A stretch of 21,415 bases of DNA from an uncultured Olegusella sp. (GTDB lineage Bacteria > Actinomycetota > Coriobacteriia > Coriobacteriales > Atopobiaceae). Both the position numbers and the translations under genes were made by a program. Within the stretch, counting starts at the first letter, position 1. Every line of letters starts with the position of its first letter. The notes under the pieces are model-generated. The model did no database searches and was not told the DNA's origin. It saw only the letters and a list, made by a program, of their open reading frames with translations. Shown here piece by piece: positions 1-5,950 of the stretch. The stretch spans positions 1-21,415 of the forward strand of contig NZ_CAMXYY010000018.1 of assembly GCF_947253395.1 (NCBI RefSeq), given 5' to 3'.

Positions 1-47
1 ACACCCATAAGGTTTCGTCGGCAGCGTCAGATGTGTATAAGAGACAG
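1..47. other. Illumina Nextera library adapter left in the assembly
   Basis: Bases 15-47 match the 33-base Nextera read-1 transposase adapter, ending in the mosaic end AGATGTGTATAAGAGACAG (29-47). Bases 1-4 (ACAC) match the 3' end of the P5 flow-cell primer and bases 5-14 (CCATAAGGTT) occupy the place and length of a 10-base i5 index. This is sequencing-library DNA, not phage DNA. It shows that the contig ends at a library insert end, so base 48 is the first natural base and the left edge is artificial. Any reading frame entering this stretch is chimeric. Confidence 0.97.
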
Positions 48-48
48 C

Positions 49-318
49 TCTTTGCGTTTGAGAAAGTGTTCTGCAAGATCTTTTGATGCGCAGAAATTGC
101 TCTGCTGTTTTGGAATTCAGCAGGCCAACATAACCAAAAAGAGTGCCAATCAAGAAGACGGCGATTGTCCAGAGAGTCAGCTCTCTAGGGTTTTTATCAA
201 AGGCTTCTGTGATGACTTTCATCTGTGGGGCAAGCAGAACCCCTGTAAGCGTAGTCGCGGCTGCGGCAATGGTAGCCGTGAGGTGCTCAATCAGGGAATC
301 AACGAACTTTTGCAACAT
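49..318 (-). CDS. Small membrane protein, partial (C-terminus missing)
   Basis: This minus-strand frame starts with ATG at 318-316, five bases after a GGAG ribosome site, and stays open for 90 codons until it runs into the adapter. The start reads MLQKFVDSLIEHLTATIAAA; after an Ala/Thr-rich, weakly hydrophobic stretch (about residues 14-31) comes one clear membrane span at about residues 47-67 (LTLWTIAVFLIGTLFGYVGLL), then a basic tail. It is the only supported minus-strand gene in the window and diverges from the early + genes. I do not recognise the family; a holin-like or superinfection-exclusion membrane protein would fit the size and topology, but that is a guess. The true C-terminus is lost at the contig edge. 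Confidence 0.6.
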
Positions 319-322
319 AGCA

Positions 323-358
323 ACTCCAATCCTTTTGCAAATTCTCTCACATTGGAGT
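323..358. repeat. 8-bp inverted repeat spanning the divergent ribosome sites
   Basis: ACTCCAAT (323-330) and ATTGGAGT (351-358) are perfect inverted copies separated by 20 bases. Each arm contains the GGAG ribosome site of one of the two divergent genes starting at 318 (-) and 366 (+). It could be an operator, an RNA hairpin hiding a ribosome site in a read-through transcript, or simply two similar ribosome sites facing each other. Confidence 0.5.
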
Positions 359-365
359 GGTTGAG

Positions 366-446
366 ATGAGCAATAGCACCCTTATTTCAGTCTGGCTCAT
401 TTTCGTGATGAGTATTGGCGTTTTGTTTGGTTATAGCAAGCGGTAG
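366..446 (+). CDS. 26-residue single-span membrane peptide
   Basis: ATG at 366 follows GGAG (354-357) by eight bases. The 26-residue product begins MSNSTLISVWLIFVMSIGVL and ends with a short charged tail (GYSKR). Most of it is one hydrophobic helix, the usual layout of a very small bitopic membrane protein. It is the first + strand gene after the divergent point. Small hydrophobic peptides of this kind include holin-like and toxin-like peptides, but nothing here fixes its role. Confidence rests on the ribosome site and the clean hydrophobic profile. Confidence 0.5.
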   Translation: MSNSTLISVWLIFVMSIGVLFGYSKR

Positions 447-466
447 ACCTCTGGCGTAAGGCGGGC

Positions 467-544
467 ATGCTGGCAATCCCGCTCATTCCTTTCGGCGGGA
501 AAGCGTGGCACAGGTGGATGGGCGGGGCAACTCGCACTCTTTGA
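467..544 (+). CDS. Possible 25-residue peptide
   Basis: ATG at 467 follows an AAGGCGGG run closely and opens a 25-codon frame beginning MLAIPLIPFGGKAWHRWMGG. The segment from 447 to 623 is otherwise gene-free and GC-rich. The frame overlaps the left arm of an inverted repeat (516-552), so the DNA may instead be untranslated leader. I do not recognise the peptide and the call is weak. Confidence 0.22.
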   Translation: MLAIPLIPFGGKAWHRWMGGATRTL

Positions 545-552
545 GCCCATCC
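516..552 (+). repeat. GC-rich inverted repeat upstream of the early genes
   Basis: GGATGGGC (516-523) and GCCCATCC (545-552) can form an 8-bp stem around a 21-base loop; GGGCGG (520-525) with CCGCCC (551-556) is a competing pairing. No T-run follows, so it is not a simple terminator. It lies in the gap before the gene at 624 and could be a leader hairpin or an operator. Confidence 0.35.
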
Positions 553-623
553 GCCCGAGACTCGCTCTGGGTGCCCGTCATACGGCGGAGGTCAATCGAG
601 AGAGAAGCGAGAAGGGACAACCA

Positions 624-848
624 ATGGAAATCAGCGAGAGATTACAAGCCGCAATTGATGCAGTGGACGACCTGACCTATGCGGAATGGATTGCTTTGAA
701 GAGGGCAAAGGACATTGCATGCAAACCTGGATTAGATGCCATACGTCGTTGTGTGGAAAAGGAAGCTGTGAAACGCATCTCACGGGCAACAAGCACCACC
801 AGCCTTAAAAGCATAAAGGCTTGGCTTGCATGGTTTGATGAGGACTAA
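624..848 (+). CDS. Small early protein of unknown function
   Basis: ATG at 624 is preceded by AAGGGA about seven bases upstream. The 74-residue product begins MEISERLQAAIDAVDDLTYA, is largely helical by composition, mixes acidic and basic residues and ends in the Trp/acidic patch AWLAWFDED. It has no signal peptide, membrane span or metal-binding pattern that I can see. It opens the run of small early genes that leads to the replication proteins, and its stop lies about 40 bases before the HTH gene. I do not recognise the family. Early-region location suggests a DNA-transaction or regulatory accessory role, which is inference only. Confidence 0.6.
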   Translation: MEISERLQAAIDAVDDLTYAEWIALKRAKDIACKPGLDAIRRCVEKEAVKRISRATSTTSLKSIKAWLAWFDED

Positions 849-888
849 GGCTTCTGGCGGAGTCGGCAGATCTACGAAGGGACGAAAA

Positions 889-1140
889 ATGGCAACAGGA
901 GAAGAAAAAGAACTCGCAAGCATCAGTGAGGATGAACCTTTGCTACTCACTACACGACAAGCAGCAAAATATCTCGGCATTAATGAGGAGAGAGTGAGGG
1001 AACTCACAGCTCAAAAGCGGCATCCGCTGCCAGCTATTTGGCTTCCGAGAGCGAAATACCCGCGCTATACCAAAGAGATTTTAAAAGAGTACGTTTGCAG
1101 TCTGGCTGTTGCAGGCATTCCTGGGCAGGTGCGGCGCTAA
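889..1140 (+). CDS. Excisionase/MerR-like helix-turn-helix protein
   Basis: The 83-residue product carries a winged HTH of the HTH_17/excisionase type at about residues 19-68: TTRQAAKYLGINEERVRELT is the helix-turn-helix, and a later YPRYTKEIL segment matches the wing and following helix of this family. ATG at 889 is preferred over an in-frame ATG at 826 because AAGGGA (877-882) sits six bases before it and the upstream start would overlap the previous gene. Such proteins bind short DNA sites as excisionases, recombination directionality factors or small regulators. With an integrase in the same phage, an excisionase role is reasonable but unproven. Its TAA overlaps the next ATG (TAATG), so the two are probably co-translated. 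Confidence 0.72.
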   Translation: MATGEEKELASISEDEPLLLTTRQAAKYLGINEERVRELTAQKRHPLPAIWLPRAKYPRYTKEILKEYVCSLAVAGIPGQVRR

Positions 1141-1433
1141 TGACGACGGAGATGCTCATGCAGGGACAGCATGGAACAGGGCAGGAAAGGCTAACCAGTA
1201 ATGTGGAGGTGCTGCCCCTGCATGGGCATCTTTCAAGTCCTCCCGCGCGACAAGTATCACAGCTCAGGATAAGTGGTGTGCGCATTCACACCTGCGACAC
1301 GTGTCGAAAGTTTAGGACGCGCGAGTGCTGCGCTCAGGCGACATCCTTTGAGCATCCAGCGGCACTACACCACTACCCCTGTCATGATTTCGCACGATTT
1401 TTCACAGGGAGGAAGCCACGTGGAAGGCGTTAA
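1140..1433 (+). CDS. Small Cys-rich, probably zinc-binding phage protein
   Basis: ATG at 1140 shares its A with the previous TAA. The 97-residue product has a Pro/Ser-rich N-terminal half and then a metal-binding pattern: C52-x2-C55, the pair C63-C64 and C81-x-D-F, ending in a basic tail (GRKPRGRR). The same C-x2-C ... C ... C-x-DF layout recurs in the protein at 5714-5950, so the two look like distant members of one small family. Its last 14 bases overlap the GTG start and ribosome site of the replisome organizer. Function is unknown; a single zinc knuckle with a basic tail would suit nucleic-acid binding, but this is inference. Confidence 0.66.
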   Translation: MTTEMLMQGQHGTGQERLTSNVEVLPLHGHLSSPPARQVSQLRISGVRIHTCDTCRKFRTRECCAQATSFEHPAALHHYPCHDFARFFTGRKPRGRR

Positions 1434-2271
1434 GTGGATAAAACTCGACACAGGCATCTTTGACTCTGAAAAGATACGTCTCATTGAGTCGATGCCAGAT
1501 GGTGACACACTGGTGGTCATCTGGATAAAGTTGCTTGCGCTTGCAGGCAAGCAAGGTGCCACAGGTGAGCTTATGGTGGCACCTCATGTGCCTTACACCG
1601 ATGAGATGCTCGCCATTTCTCTCAATCGCTCTCTCACAACCGTGCGCCTGGCCCTAGATACCTTTCGGCGCTTTGGGATGATAGGTGAGCGTGATGGCGT
1701 GATTTTTCTTGCCAATTGGAGCGAGTATCAATCCACTGGAGGAGATACAGCCAAGCGACAAGAGCGCAACCGTCGTTATTATCTTAAAAAGCAGGAAGAA
1801 AAAGCGCTGGTAGAAGGCACAGAAGAACTTAAAGTGTCTGAAACGTCTAACGAAAAAGATTTAAGACGTCTTAGTAAGACGTCTTACAAACAAAATTCAG
1901 ACGCTCTAGAGATAGAGATAAGAGATAAGAGTAAAGAGATAAAAGAACATTGTCGAGATGGCTCTCGACAGAACGCTTTTTGCGATGTAGTCGTCGGCTA
2001 TCTCAACGCTAAGACGGGCAAGAAATTCAGGCCTGACAATAAAAAAACGCGCTCTCTGGTGTCTGCGCGTGCAGCTGAGGGCTATCAGCTTGAGGACTTC
2101 AAGGCAGTCATCGATGCCAAATGTCGTGAGTGGCTAAGTGATGCCCAAATGGCTAAGTACTTGCAGCCGACAACGCTATTTGCCATCTCGCATTTTGACG
2201 AGTACCTCGCGAATTCAAAGGTTAGAGGATCTCCTTTGGTTGCAGAAGAGCGGTTTTCGAAGTTTGGGTGA
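1420..2271 (+). CDS. Phage replisome organizer (replication initiator)
   Basis: The N-terminal ~105 residues match the phage replisome organizer domain: VKWIKLDTGIFDSEKIRLIE opens it, followed by a winged-helix-like region to about YQS at 103-105. A low-complexity charged linker (about 106-185) leads to a C-terminal domain (about 188-263; GYLNAKTGKKFRPDNKKTR) of the conserved phage Phg_2220_C type. Such proteins bind the phage origin and recruit helicase with a loader. GTG at 1420 is chosen because AGGGAGG (1406-1412) lies seven bases upstream and the conserved domain begins right there; this gives 283 residues. The linker DNA holds origin-like repeats (1862-1887 and 1908-1941). The helicase loader follows directly. 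Confidence 0.88.
   Translation: MEGVKWIKLDTGIFDSEKIRLIESMPDGDTLVVIWIKLLALAGKQGATGELMVAPHVPYTDEMLAISLNRSLTTVRLALDTFRRFGMIGERDGVIFLANWSEYQSTGGDTAKRQERNRRYYLKKQEEKALVEGTEELKVSETSNEKDLRRLSKTSYKQNSDALEIEIRDKSKEIKEHCRDGSRQNAFCDVVVGYLNAKTGKKFRPDNKKTRSLVSARAAEGYQLEDFKAVIDAKCREWLSDAQMAKYLQPTTLFAISHFDEYLANSKVRGSPLVAEERFSKFG
1862..1887. repeat. Tandem palindromic repeats, candidate replication origin iterons
   Basis: TAAGACGTCTTA occurs twice (1862-1873 and 1875-1886), 13 bases apart. Each copy is a perfect 12-bp palindrome, and the second extends to 14 bp. Weaker relatives lie nearby (ACGTCTAA at 1843-1850, CAGACG at 1899-1904). They sit in the linker-coding part of the initiator gene, where many phages place their origin, next to a purine-rich repeat. 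Origin function is inferred. Confidence 0.6.
1908..1941. repeat. AGAGATA purine-rich repeats beside the iterons
   Basis: AGAGATA occurs at 1908-1914, 1914-1920, 1921-1927 and 1935-1941 within an almost pure purine (+) strand segment of low GC. Such a tract beside initiator sites could be the region where the duplex opens. It also encodes the charged linker of the initiator, so it might reflect protein composition alone. Confidence 0.4.
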
Positions 2272-2295
2272 GGGCGGATACCGAAGGGAGTTCAG

Positions 2296-3033
2296 GTGGG
2301 CGACATCGAGATTAAAGTGCGGACATGTCCGCATTGCGGGCAGCGTTTGGTGCCGCGAGTACTGGAAGTGCCTTTGGCGGAAGGTGCTCCCGTATCGATG
2401 CAGATGGGCTGGTACGACTGCCAGTGTGCAGGGGCGGCCGCACAAAGGCAACGTGAAGAGCAGCAAAGACGTGCTTGGGCAGCCACAGGGACGGAAGAGC
2501 AAAGGCGTGCAGCGCTCATAGCAGCAGGAATCCCTACACGCTACTGGCAAGCGGAGCTAAGCCGCAAGCTCAAAGACCATGTTGCGGGCGGTCTTTGGCT
2601 TTGGGGAGATGCGAGCCGTGGCAAGACGCATCAGGCGTGCGCAATTGGCAGGCTCTGGCTTGCTCGCGGGCGGCGCGTGAAGTTCTCAACGATGCTGGCT
2701 CTGAGTTCGCAGATGCGTGCCACATGGGGCGCACGTGGCGAGAGCGAAGAATCTGTTTTAGATGCCTATCTCAGCTGTGACCTGCTGATTTTAGATGACC
2801 TTGGAACCGAGCACCTAGACGGACGTGTCCTAGATGAGCTTTTTCGTCTAGTGGACGGGCGCTACGGTCGCCGTGGCACCACGATTGTGACTTCAAATTG
2901 GCGACCACAGGCGCTTGCGGCGCGAATTGCTGAGAAGAGTGATGACGTGATGGCGGAGAAAGTGGTTGCTCGTCTGGTTGAGATGTGCCCGCCGTTTGAG
3001 TGGGTGGATAGGGATTGGCGGCTCGGGCGATGA
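2296..3033 (+). CDS. DnaC-like helicase loader / AAA+ ATPase
   Basis: The 245-residue protein has an N-terminal zinc-binding part (C11-x2-C14 and C42-x-C44) and a DnaC/IstB-like AAA+ core: Walker A GDASRGKT (104-111), Walker B DLLILDDLG (162-170), sensor-I-like TIVTSN (196-201) and a possible arginine finger at R226 in VVARL. It is expected to load the host replicative helicase at the origin marked by the preceding initiator. GTG at 2296 is chosen for the AGGGAG site (2285-2290) five bases upstream. Its TGA overlaps the next ATG (ATGA at 3030), so the following small gene is probably translationally coupled. The gene order initiator then loader supports the call. Confidence 0.86.
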   Translation: MGDIEIKVRTCPHCGQRLVPRVLEVPLAEGAPVSMQMGWYDCQCAGAAAQRQREEQQRRAWAATGTEEQRRAALIAAGIPTRYWQAELSRKLKDHVAGGLWLWGDASRGKTHQACAIGRLWLARGRRVKFSTMLALSSQMRATWGARGESEESVLDAYLSCDLLILDDLGTEHLDGRVLDELFRLVDGRYGRRGTTIVTSNWRPQALAARIAEKSDDVMAEKVVARLVEMCPPFEWVDRDWRLGR

Positions 3034-3161
3034 GAGCGCGGGTTGATTGGCTTGCAGAGCGTCTCGATCGGATGCGAGTTGCCCTAGATGGGCTGCCGAA
3101 AAGCCTACAAATTGCACTGCTTATCGCTAATGGGGCAAAGCACGTAAAGGGAGATTCATGA
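3030..3161 (+). CDS. 43-residue protein coupled at both ends by ATGA overlaps
   Basis: ATG at 3030 overlaps the loader stop, and this gene's own TGA overlaps the lipoprotein ATG at 3158. The product begins MRARVDWLAERLDRMRVALD, an amphipathic, Arg/Leu-rich helix, and has no membrane span. Double ATGA coupling and in-frame continuity argue that it is translated. Function is unknown. It may mainly carry ribosomes into the lipoprotein gene, or act as a helical partner of the loader; neither can be shown from sequence. Confidence 0.6.
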   Translation: MRARVDWLAERLDRMRVALDGLPKSLQIALLIANGAKHVKGDS

Positions 3162-3571
3162 GGAAAAACAAGGTAATACTCGGAATAGTTTCATCTCTTG
3201 CGGTAGTGGTACTTTTGGCAGGGACACTTGGCATTACAGCCTGCACAGAAGCAGATCAGGTATCGCACAACATCAGTCAGGAGGCTGATAACTTCAATGT
3301 CGTGCGCCGACTGACGGTGATCAATGCAAGAACTGACAAAGTGATGCTGCAGATGACAGGTACCTTTTCGATCCATACCAACGATAAAAAAGAGCTTGAG
3401 GTCACCTGCGAGCTGCCGAATGGTAAGTACTCAAAGCATTTCGTCTACCTAAACGGCTGGACCTGCTACACGGTTGAGGACTTGAGCGGATCGAGCGTCT
3501 CCAAGTACTCCTACGAGCTTAATTTCCTGCCGCAACAGATTCCTGGCATCAAGATTACGTCTCGCGATTAG
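3158..3571 (+). CDS. Beta-sandwich lipoprotein
   Basis: The 137-residue product has a classic lipoprotein signal: a basic start (MRKNK), a hydrophobic core and a lipobox ITAC with the modified Cys at position 29. The mature part (SHNISQEADNFNVVRRLTV, then beta-rich segments to the end) resembles the beta-sandwich lipoproteins found in many Gram-positive phages and prophages. It should be anchored on the outer face of the membrane. In a temperate phage such a protein could alter the lysogen surface or block superinfection, which is inference. AAAGGGAG precedes the ATG, and the gene is coupled to the 43-codon gene before it and followed by a tiny membrane peptide. Confidence 0.82.
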   Translation: MRKNKVILGIVSSLAVVVLLAGTLGITACTEADQVSHNISQEADNFNVVRRLTVINARTDKVMLQMTGTFSIHTNDKKELEVTCELPNGKYSKHFVYLNGWTCYTVEDLSGSSVSKYSYELNFLPQQIPGIKITSRD

Positions 3572-3579
3572 GAGTGCAT

Positions 3580-3657
3580 ATGCTCAGAGTTTTGGCGCTT
3601 TGGTTTGTGGTGTACATCCTATTCATGTGGTGGGTGATCTCTCGTGACGAATACTGA
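3580..3657 (+). CDS. 25-residue Trp-rich membrane peptide
   Basis: ATG at 3580 follows AGGAG (3570-3574) by five bases, eight bases after the lipoprotein stop. The peptide begins MLRVLALWFVVYILFMWWVI and ends SRDEY, giving one hydrophobic helix with a short polar tail. Its ribosome site and its place right after a lipoprotein suggest the two act together at the membrane. It is too short for most gene finders. Function unknown. Confidence 0.55.
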   Translation: MLRVLALWFVVYILFMWWVISRDEY

Positions 3658-3719
3658 TATGGCAACCGCAGACCAAAGGCGAGCAAAACGTATTGGATTG
3701 TATTTGTAAAGGAGGACGG

Positions 3720-3929
3720 ATGATTCCATATTTGACTTTTTGGCAGCGTATTTTGGCAAAACTGCTGTGGAGATATGAGCGCAAACACGGATGGGGCGCA
3801 GGGTTTGATGATGACATAGACGGTGCGGCATGGCTGCTGCTAGACCCTGAACATGCGAGCTTTTCGGCATCATACGGTCTTATGCGTGACTATCTGTATT
3901 TGCGCAAGGCAGGTGAGACGAATGAGTAA
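3720..3929 (+). CDS. Hypothetical small protein
   Basis: ATG at 3720 is chosen over an in-frame ATG at 3693 because a strong AAAGGAGG site (3708-3715) lies just before it. The 69-residue product begins MIPYLTFWQRILAKLLWRYE, has a Trp/Tyr-rich amphipathic start, then an acidic FDDDIDGAAW segment and a short helical C-terminus. It has no signal sequence or metal motif. Its end overlaps the start of the next gene by eight bases, so they probably share one transcript. I do not recognise the family. Confidence 0.62.
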   Translation: MIPYLTFWQRILAKLLWRYERKHGWGAGFDDDIDGAAWLLLDPEHASFSASYGLMRDYLYLRKAGETNE

Positions 3930-4440
3930 GCCTACCGATGCAGAGTGCTGTAAGGCGTGCATAACCGGCAGCGCAGCCGAGACGATTATGCGTATAGCAC
4001 GCGAGCTGCGCAAGAACGTATCAGACGCCAGTAAGAGCTGCCAGGCGCAACCCGTCTACTACGGCATCATCGACAGGGAGGCTGTAGTCACACAGGAAGG
4101 CTACGGAGACTTCTACGAGTGGTACGACGAGATGAATTGCGAGGCGCTCTCCGACGAGGAACTCAAGGAGCGTATGGCGGAGTATGCCGAGATCCACGGG
4201 GGAAACATCAACGGGTGGGGTCAAGACATCGTGAGGCAACCCATGCGGTGGGTGTCATTTGTTGTGCGTGACCGCGTATTTCTCACCAGAGATGCAGCAG
4301 AGCAGCACCTCAAAGATAACCACTACCATTACAGCGACTGGGCGCACACCTACGCCATGACTGCATGGCGCTCGCCACAATACGAGGAGCTTGTGGACTG
4401 CCTACTCTCGCTTGCTGACGAAGAGGAGGCGGAGAAATGA
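3922..4440 (+). CDS. Hypothetical acidic protein
   Basis: ATG at 3922, overlapping the previous stop, gives 172 residues. The N-terminus has a CCKACITG cysteine cluster; a Tyr/Asp/Glu-rich middle follows (GYGDFYEWYDEMNCEALSDE), and a C-terminal part rich in aromatic and His residues (WVSFVVRDRVFLTRDAAEQH, then HYHYSDWAH) looks like a small folded domain. No catalytic signature is apparent. It lies in the early cluster just before the integrase, where phages keep poorly conserved accessory genes. The earlier in-frame ATG at 3853 lies deep inside the previous gene and is not used here. Confidence 0.62.
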   Translation: MSKPTDAECCKACITGSAAETIMRIARELRKNVSDASKSCQAQPVYYGIIDREAVVTQEGYGDFYEWYDEMNCEALSDEELKERMAEYAEIHGGNINGWGQDIVRQPMRWVSFVVRDRVFLTRDAAEQHLKDNHYHYSDWAHTYAMTAWRSPQYEELVDCLLSLADEEEAEK

Positions 4441-4502
4441 GATCGACTGACCAAGAGCGCCGCAGGGTGGCGGGGGGCCTGAGAGAAATGAGGTGCGGAT
4501 AA
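4437..4502 (+). CDS. 21-residue basic peptide coupled to its neighbours
   Basis: ATG at 4437 forms an ATGA overlap with the preceding stop, and the frame ends at TAA (4500-4502) directly before the integrase ATG. The peptide begins MRSTDQERRRVAGGLREMRC and is strongly basic. It could be a real coupled peptide, a leader that passes ribosomes to the integrase, or a shortened remnant of a longer gene. The tight junctions favour translation; function is unknown. Confidence 0.4.
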   Translation: MRSTDQERRRVAGGLREMRCG

Positions 4503-5726
4503 ATGGCTGCGTCTAGCCCCAATCCCGCCTTTGACCCGTCACGAGTGCGTGTGGTGCGCACCCGTGACGGGTCTTGGTGTTGCCGGCCATATTTAGGCAA
4601 AGACGAGCTTGGCCGCGAGCGACGACCATACAGAGCGTTCCCTGGCGAACTTAGCAAAGAAGAAGCGCTCAAGCTTGCGCAGGAGTGGTGTGAGCAACTC
4701 TTGCACCCACGTGTGTCTGAGATGCTAGACGCTTATGTGGATGTGGTCTCAGAGCTGGGCACACGTCGTGGAGGAGCGCCGAGAGAAAACACCACGCGTA
4801 CGTATCGTTATTACTGTGGCCTTGTGGATGCGGGCTTGCCAAAGCTCCGTCTTACGCAAGCAATGCCGCGCGATATCACACGCTTTTACTCGCAGTTGCT
4901 TAAGGATGGTAAGTCGCCCACGACAGTCGCGGGGCTGCACTGGTTGTTATGTTCTGCGTGGGATTGGGCGGTAGAGCAGAGTATCGCAGATGCGAGTCCT
5001 ATGCGCTCAGTGCGACACCCGAGTGCCGCGCGCGCTGATGGTCGAGCCCTGGATCAGGCAGATGCAAGTCGCGTGGACATGCGCATTAAAGAGCTCATGG
5101 AAGCAGATGACCCCAAGACTGCAGCATGTGCCCTAGCAGCGTGGCTTGCTCTTTATGCAGGGCTGCGCGTAGGTGAGGCATGTGGCCTGCGCCTGCGTGA
5201 CTGGCGCCCTGTGGTTCCGGATATTTGCATTGAGGGCACTGCCATTGATGCAAGGGGTGCACACTTACAGCCTATGGCCAAGAGTGTGCGGTCTCGTCGT
5301 CGTGTTGCTCTCTCAGGTGAGCAGCGGGACACACTTGAGCAGTGGTGCATACGTCTTGGCCAAGCAGGGCTGCTTACATCTCCCGATGTAACGCTGGTGA
5401 CATACAACGGCGAGGTGATGAGTCCTCATGCAGTTTCCCGCTGGTTTAAAGAACTTTGTAAGGAGATGGAGCTGCCCGCTTGGGTGCATTTTCACACTTT
5501 GCGCCACACACACGCAACCACACTGCTGCTCTCTGGAATGGACCCGCGTACCGTGCAAGAAAGGCTTGGTCATGCCGATGTTGCCATGACCATGAGAGTC
5601 TACGGACACGTTATGCCAGGACGCGATGCAGTAGCGGCACGGGTCTTTGATTCGGCTCTAAATCACCGGCAGGATTACGGCAGGCACTCTCAAACATCTG
5701 CAGGTGATGTGCTATGCGACCGATAA
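4503..5726 (+). CDS. int: Tyrosine-type integrase
   Basis: The 407-residue protein has an N-terminal arm-binding-like region, a SAM-like core-binding domain (about 70-175) and a C-terminal catalytic domain. The catalytic set is visible: R222 in YAGLRVGEACGLR, a candidate Lys at 260, H331 and R334 in HTLRHTH, H357 in LGHADVAMTM and the nucleophile Y367 in RVYGHVMP. It should catalyse integration at an attachment site in the host chromosome and, with a directionality factor, excision. Its presence shows the phage is or was temperate. It lies between the replication and late genes. A 16-bp imperfect hairpin occupies codons 11-24. The 3' end overlaps the next gene by 13 bases. Confidence 0.95.
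   Translation: MAASSPNPAFDPSRVRVVRTRDGSWCCRPYLGKDELGRERRPYRAFPGELSKEEALKLAQEWCEQLLHPRVSEMLDAYVDVVSELGTRRGGAPRENTTRTYRYYCGLVDAGLPKLRLTQAMPRDITRFYSQLLKDGKSPTTVAGLHWLLCSAWDWAVEQSIADASPMRSVRHPSAARADGRALDQADASRVDMRIKELMEADDPKTAACALAAWLALYAGLRVGEACGLRLRDWRPVVPDICIEGTAIDARGAHLQPMAKSVRSRRRVALSGEQRDTLEQWCIRLGQAGLLTSPDVTLVTYNGEVMSPHAVSRWFKELCKEMELPAWVHFHTLRHTHATTLLLSGMDPRTVQERLGHADVAMTMRVYGHVMPGRDAVAARVFDSALNHRQDYGRHSQTSAGDVLCDR
4533..4573 (+). repeat. Long hairpin in the 5' coding part of the integrase
   Basis: GACCCGTCACG (4533-4543) and CGTGACGGGTC (4563-4573) are perfect 11-bp inverted copies. Inside them GTGCG (4545-4549) pairs with CGCAC (4557-4561) across one A/C mismatch, leaving a 7-base loop. 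The hairpin begins 30 bases after the integrase start codon and has no T-run. It could damp integrase translation, or act as a DNA site. Confidence 0.6.
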
Positions 5727-5950
5727 GAACTAATTATAGGAAAGAGAGGGGAGAGGGTATCAAACCTGAAACCTTTGCTCCTCTTGAGCTGCGATGTTTT
5801 GACTGTCTTTGGTGGCGCGAAAGATGGCAAAAAGCATGGTGCGCTCGTCCTGCAGGACACCATGAGACGCAAGGCGCTTGTGATGATTTCGAGCGGGCTG
5901 GGATAGATTGGATGGGGATGATGACTAGCAATGGGGAGGTGCGCCCATGA
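5714..5950 (+). CDS. Second small Cys-rich, probably zinc-binding protein
   Basis: ATG at 5714 lies inside the last codons of the integrase, after an AGGTGA site, giving 78 residues. The basic start (MRPIRTNYRKERGEG) is followed by a metal-binding layout C28-x2-C31, C43 and C56-x-D-F, with Trp pairs between (CFDCLWW). This repeats the plan of the protein at 1140-1433. Its TGA overlaps the next ATG (ATGA at 5947), so it is probably translated with the HTH regulator that follows. Function is unknown; a small zinc-binding partner of a DNA-binding or regulatory complex is possible. Confidence 0.66.
   Translation: MRPIRTNYRKERGEGIKPETFAPLELRCFDCLWWRERWQKAWCARPAGHHETQGACDDFERAGIDWMGMMTSNGEVRP

Noticed and set aside
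31..369. 112-codon frame on the + strand at the left edge
   Set aside because: It begins inside the adapter sequence and is antisense to the better supported membrane-protein gene at 49-318.
780..1007. Minus-strand frame opposite the HTH gene
   Set aside because: It is the shadow of the gene at 889-1140 and has no ribosome site or domain.
1295..1306. Perfect 12-bp palindrome CGACACGTGTCG
   Set aside because: It encodes the conserved Cys-x2-Cys of the protein at 1140-1433 and occurs once only, so it may be accidental.
3659..3709. 16-codon frame after the Trp-rich peptide
   Set aside because: No ribosome site and no recognisable pattern; probably leader for the gene at 3720.
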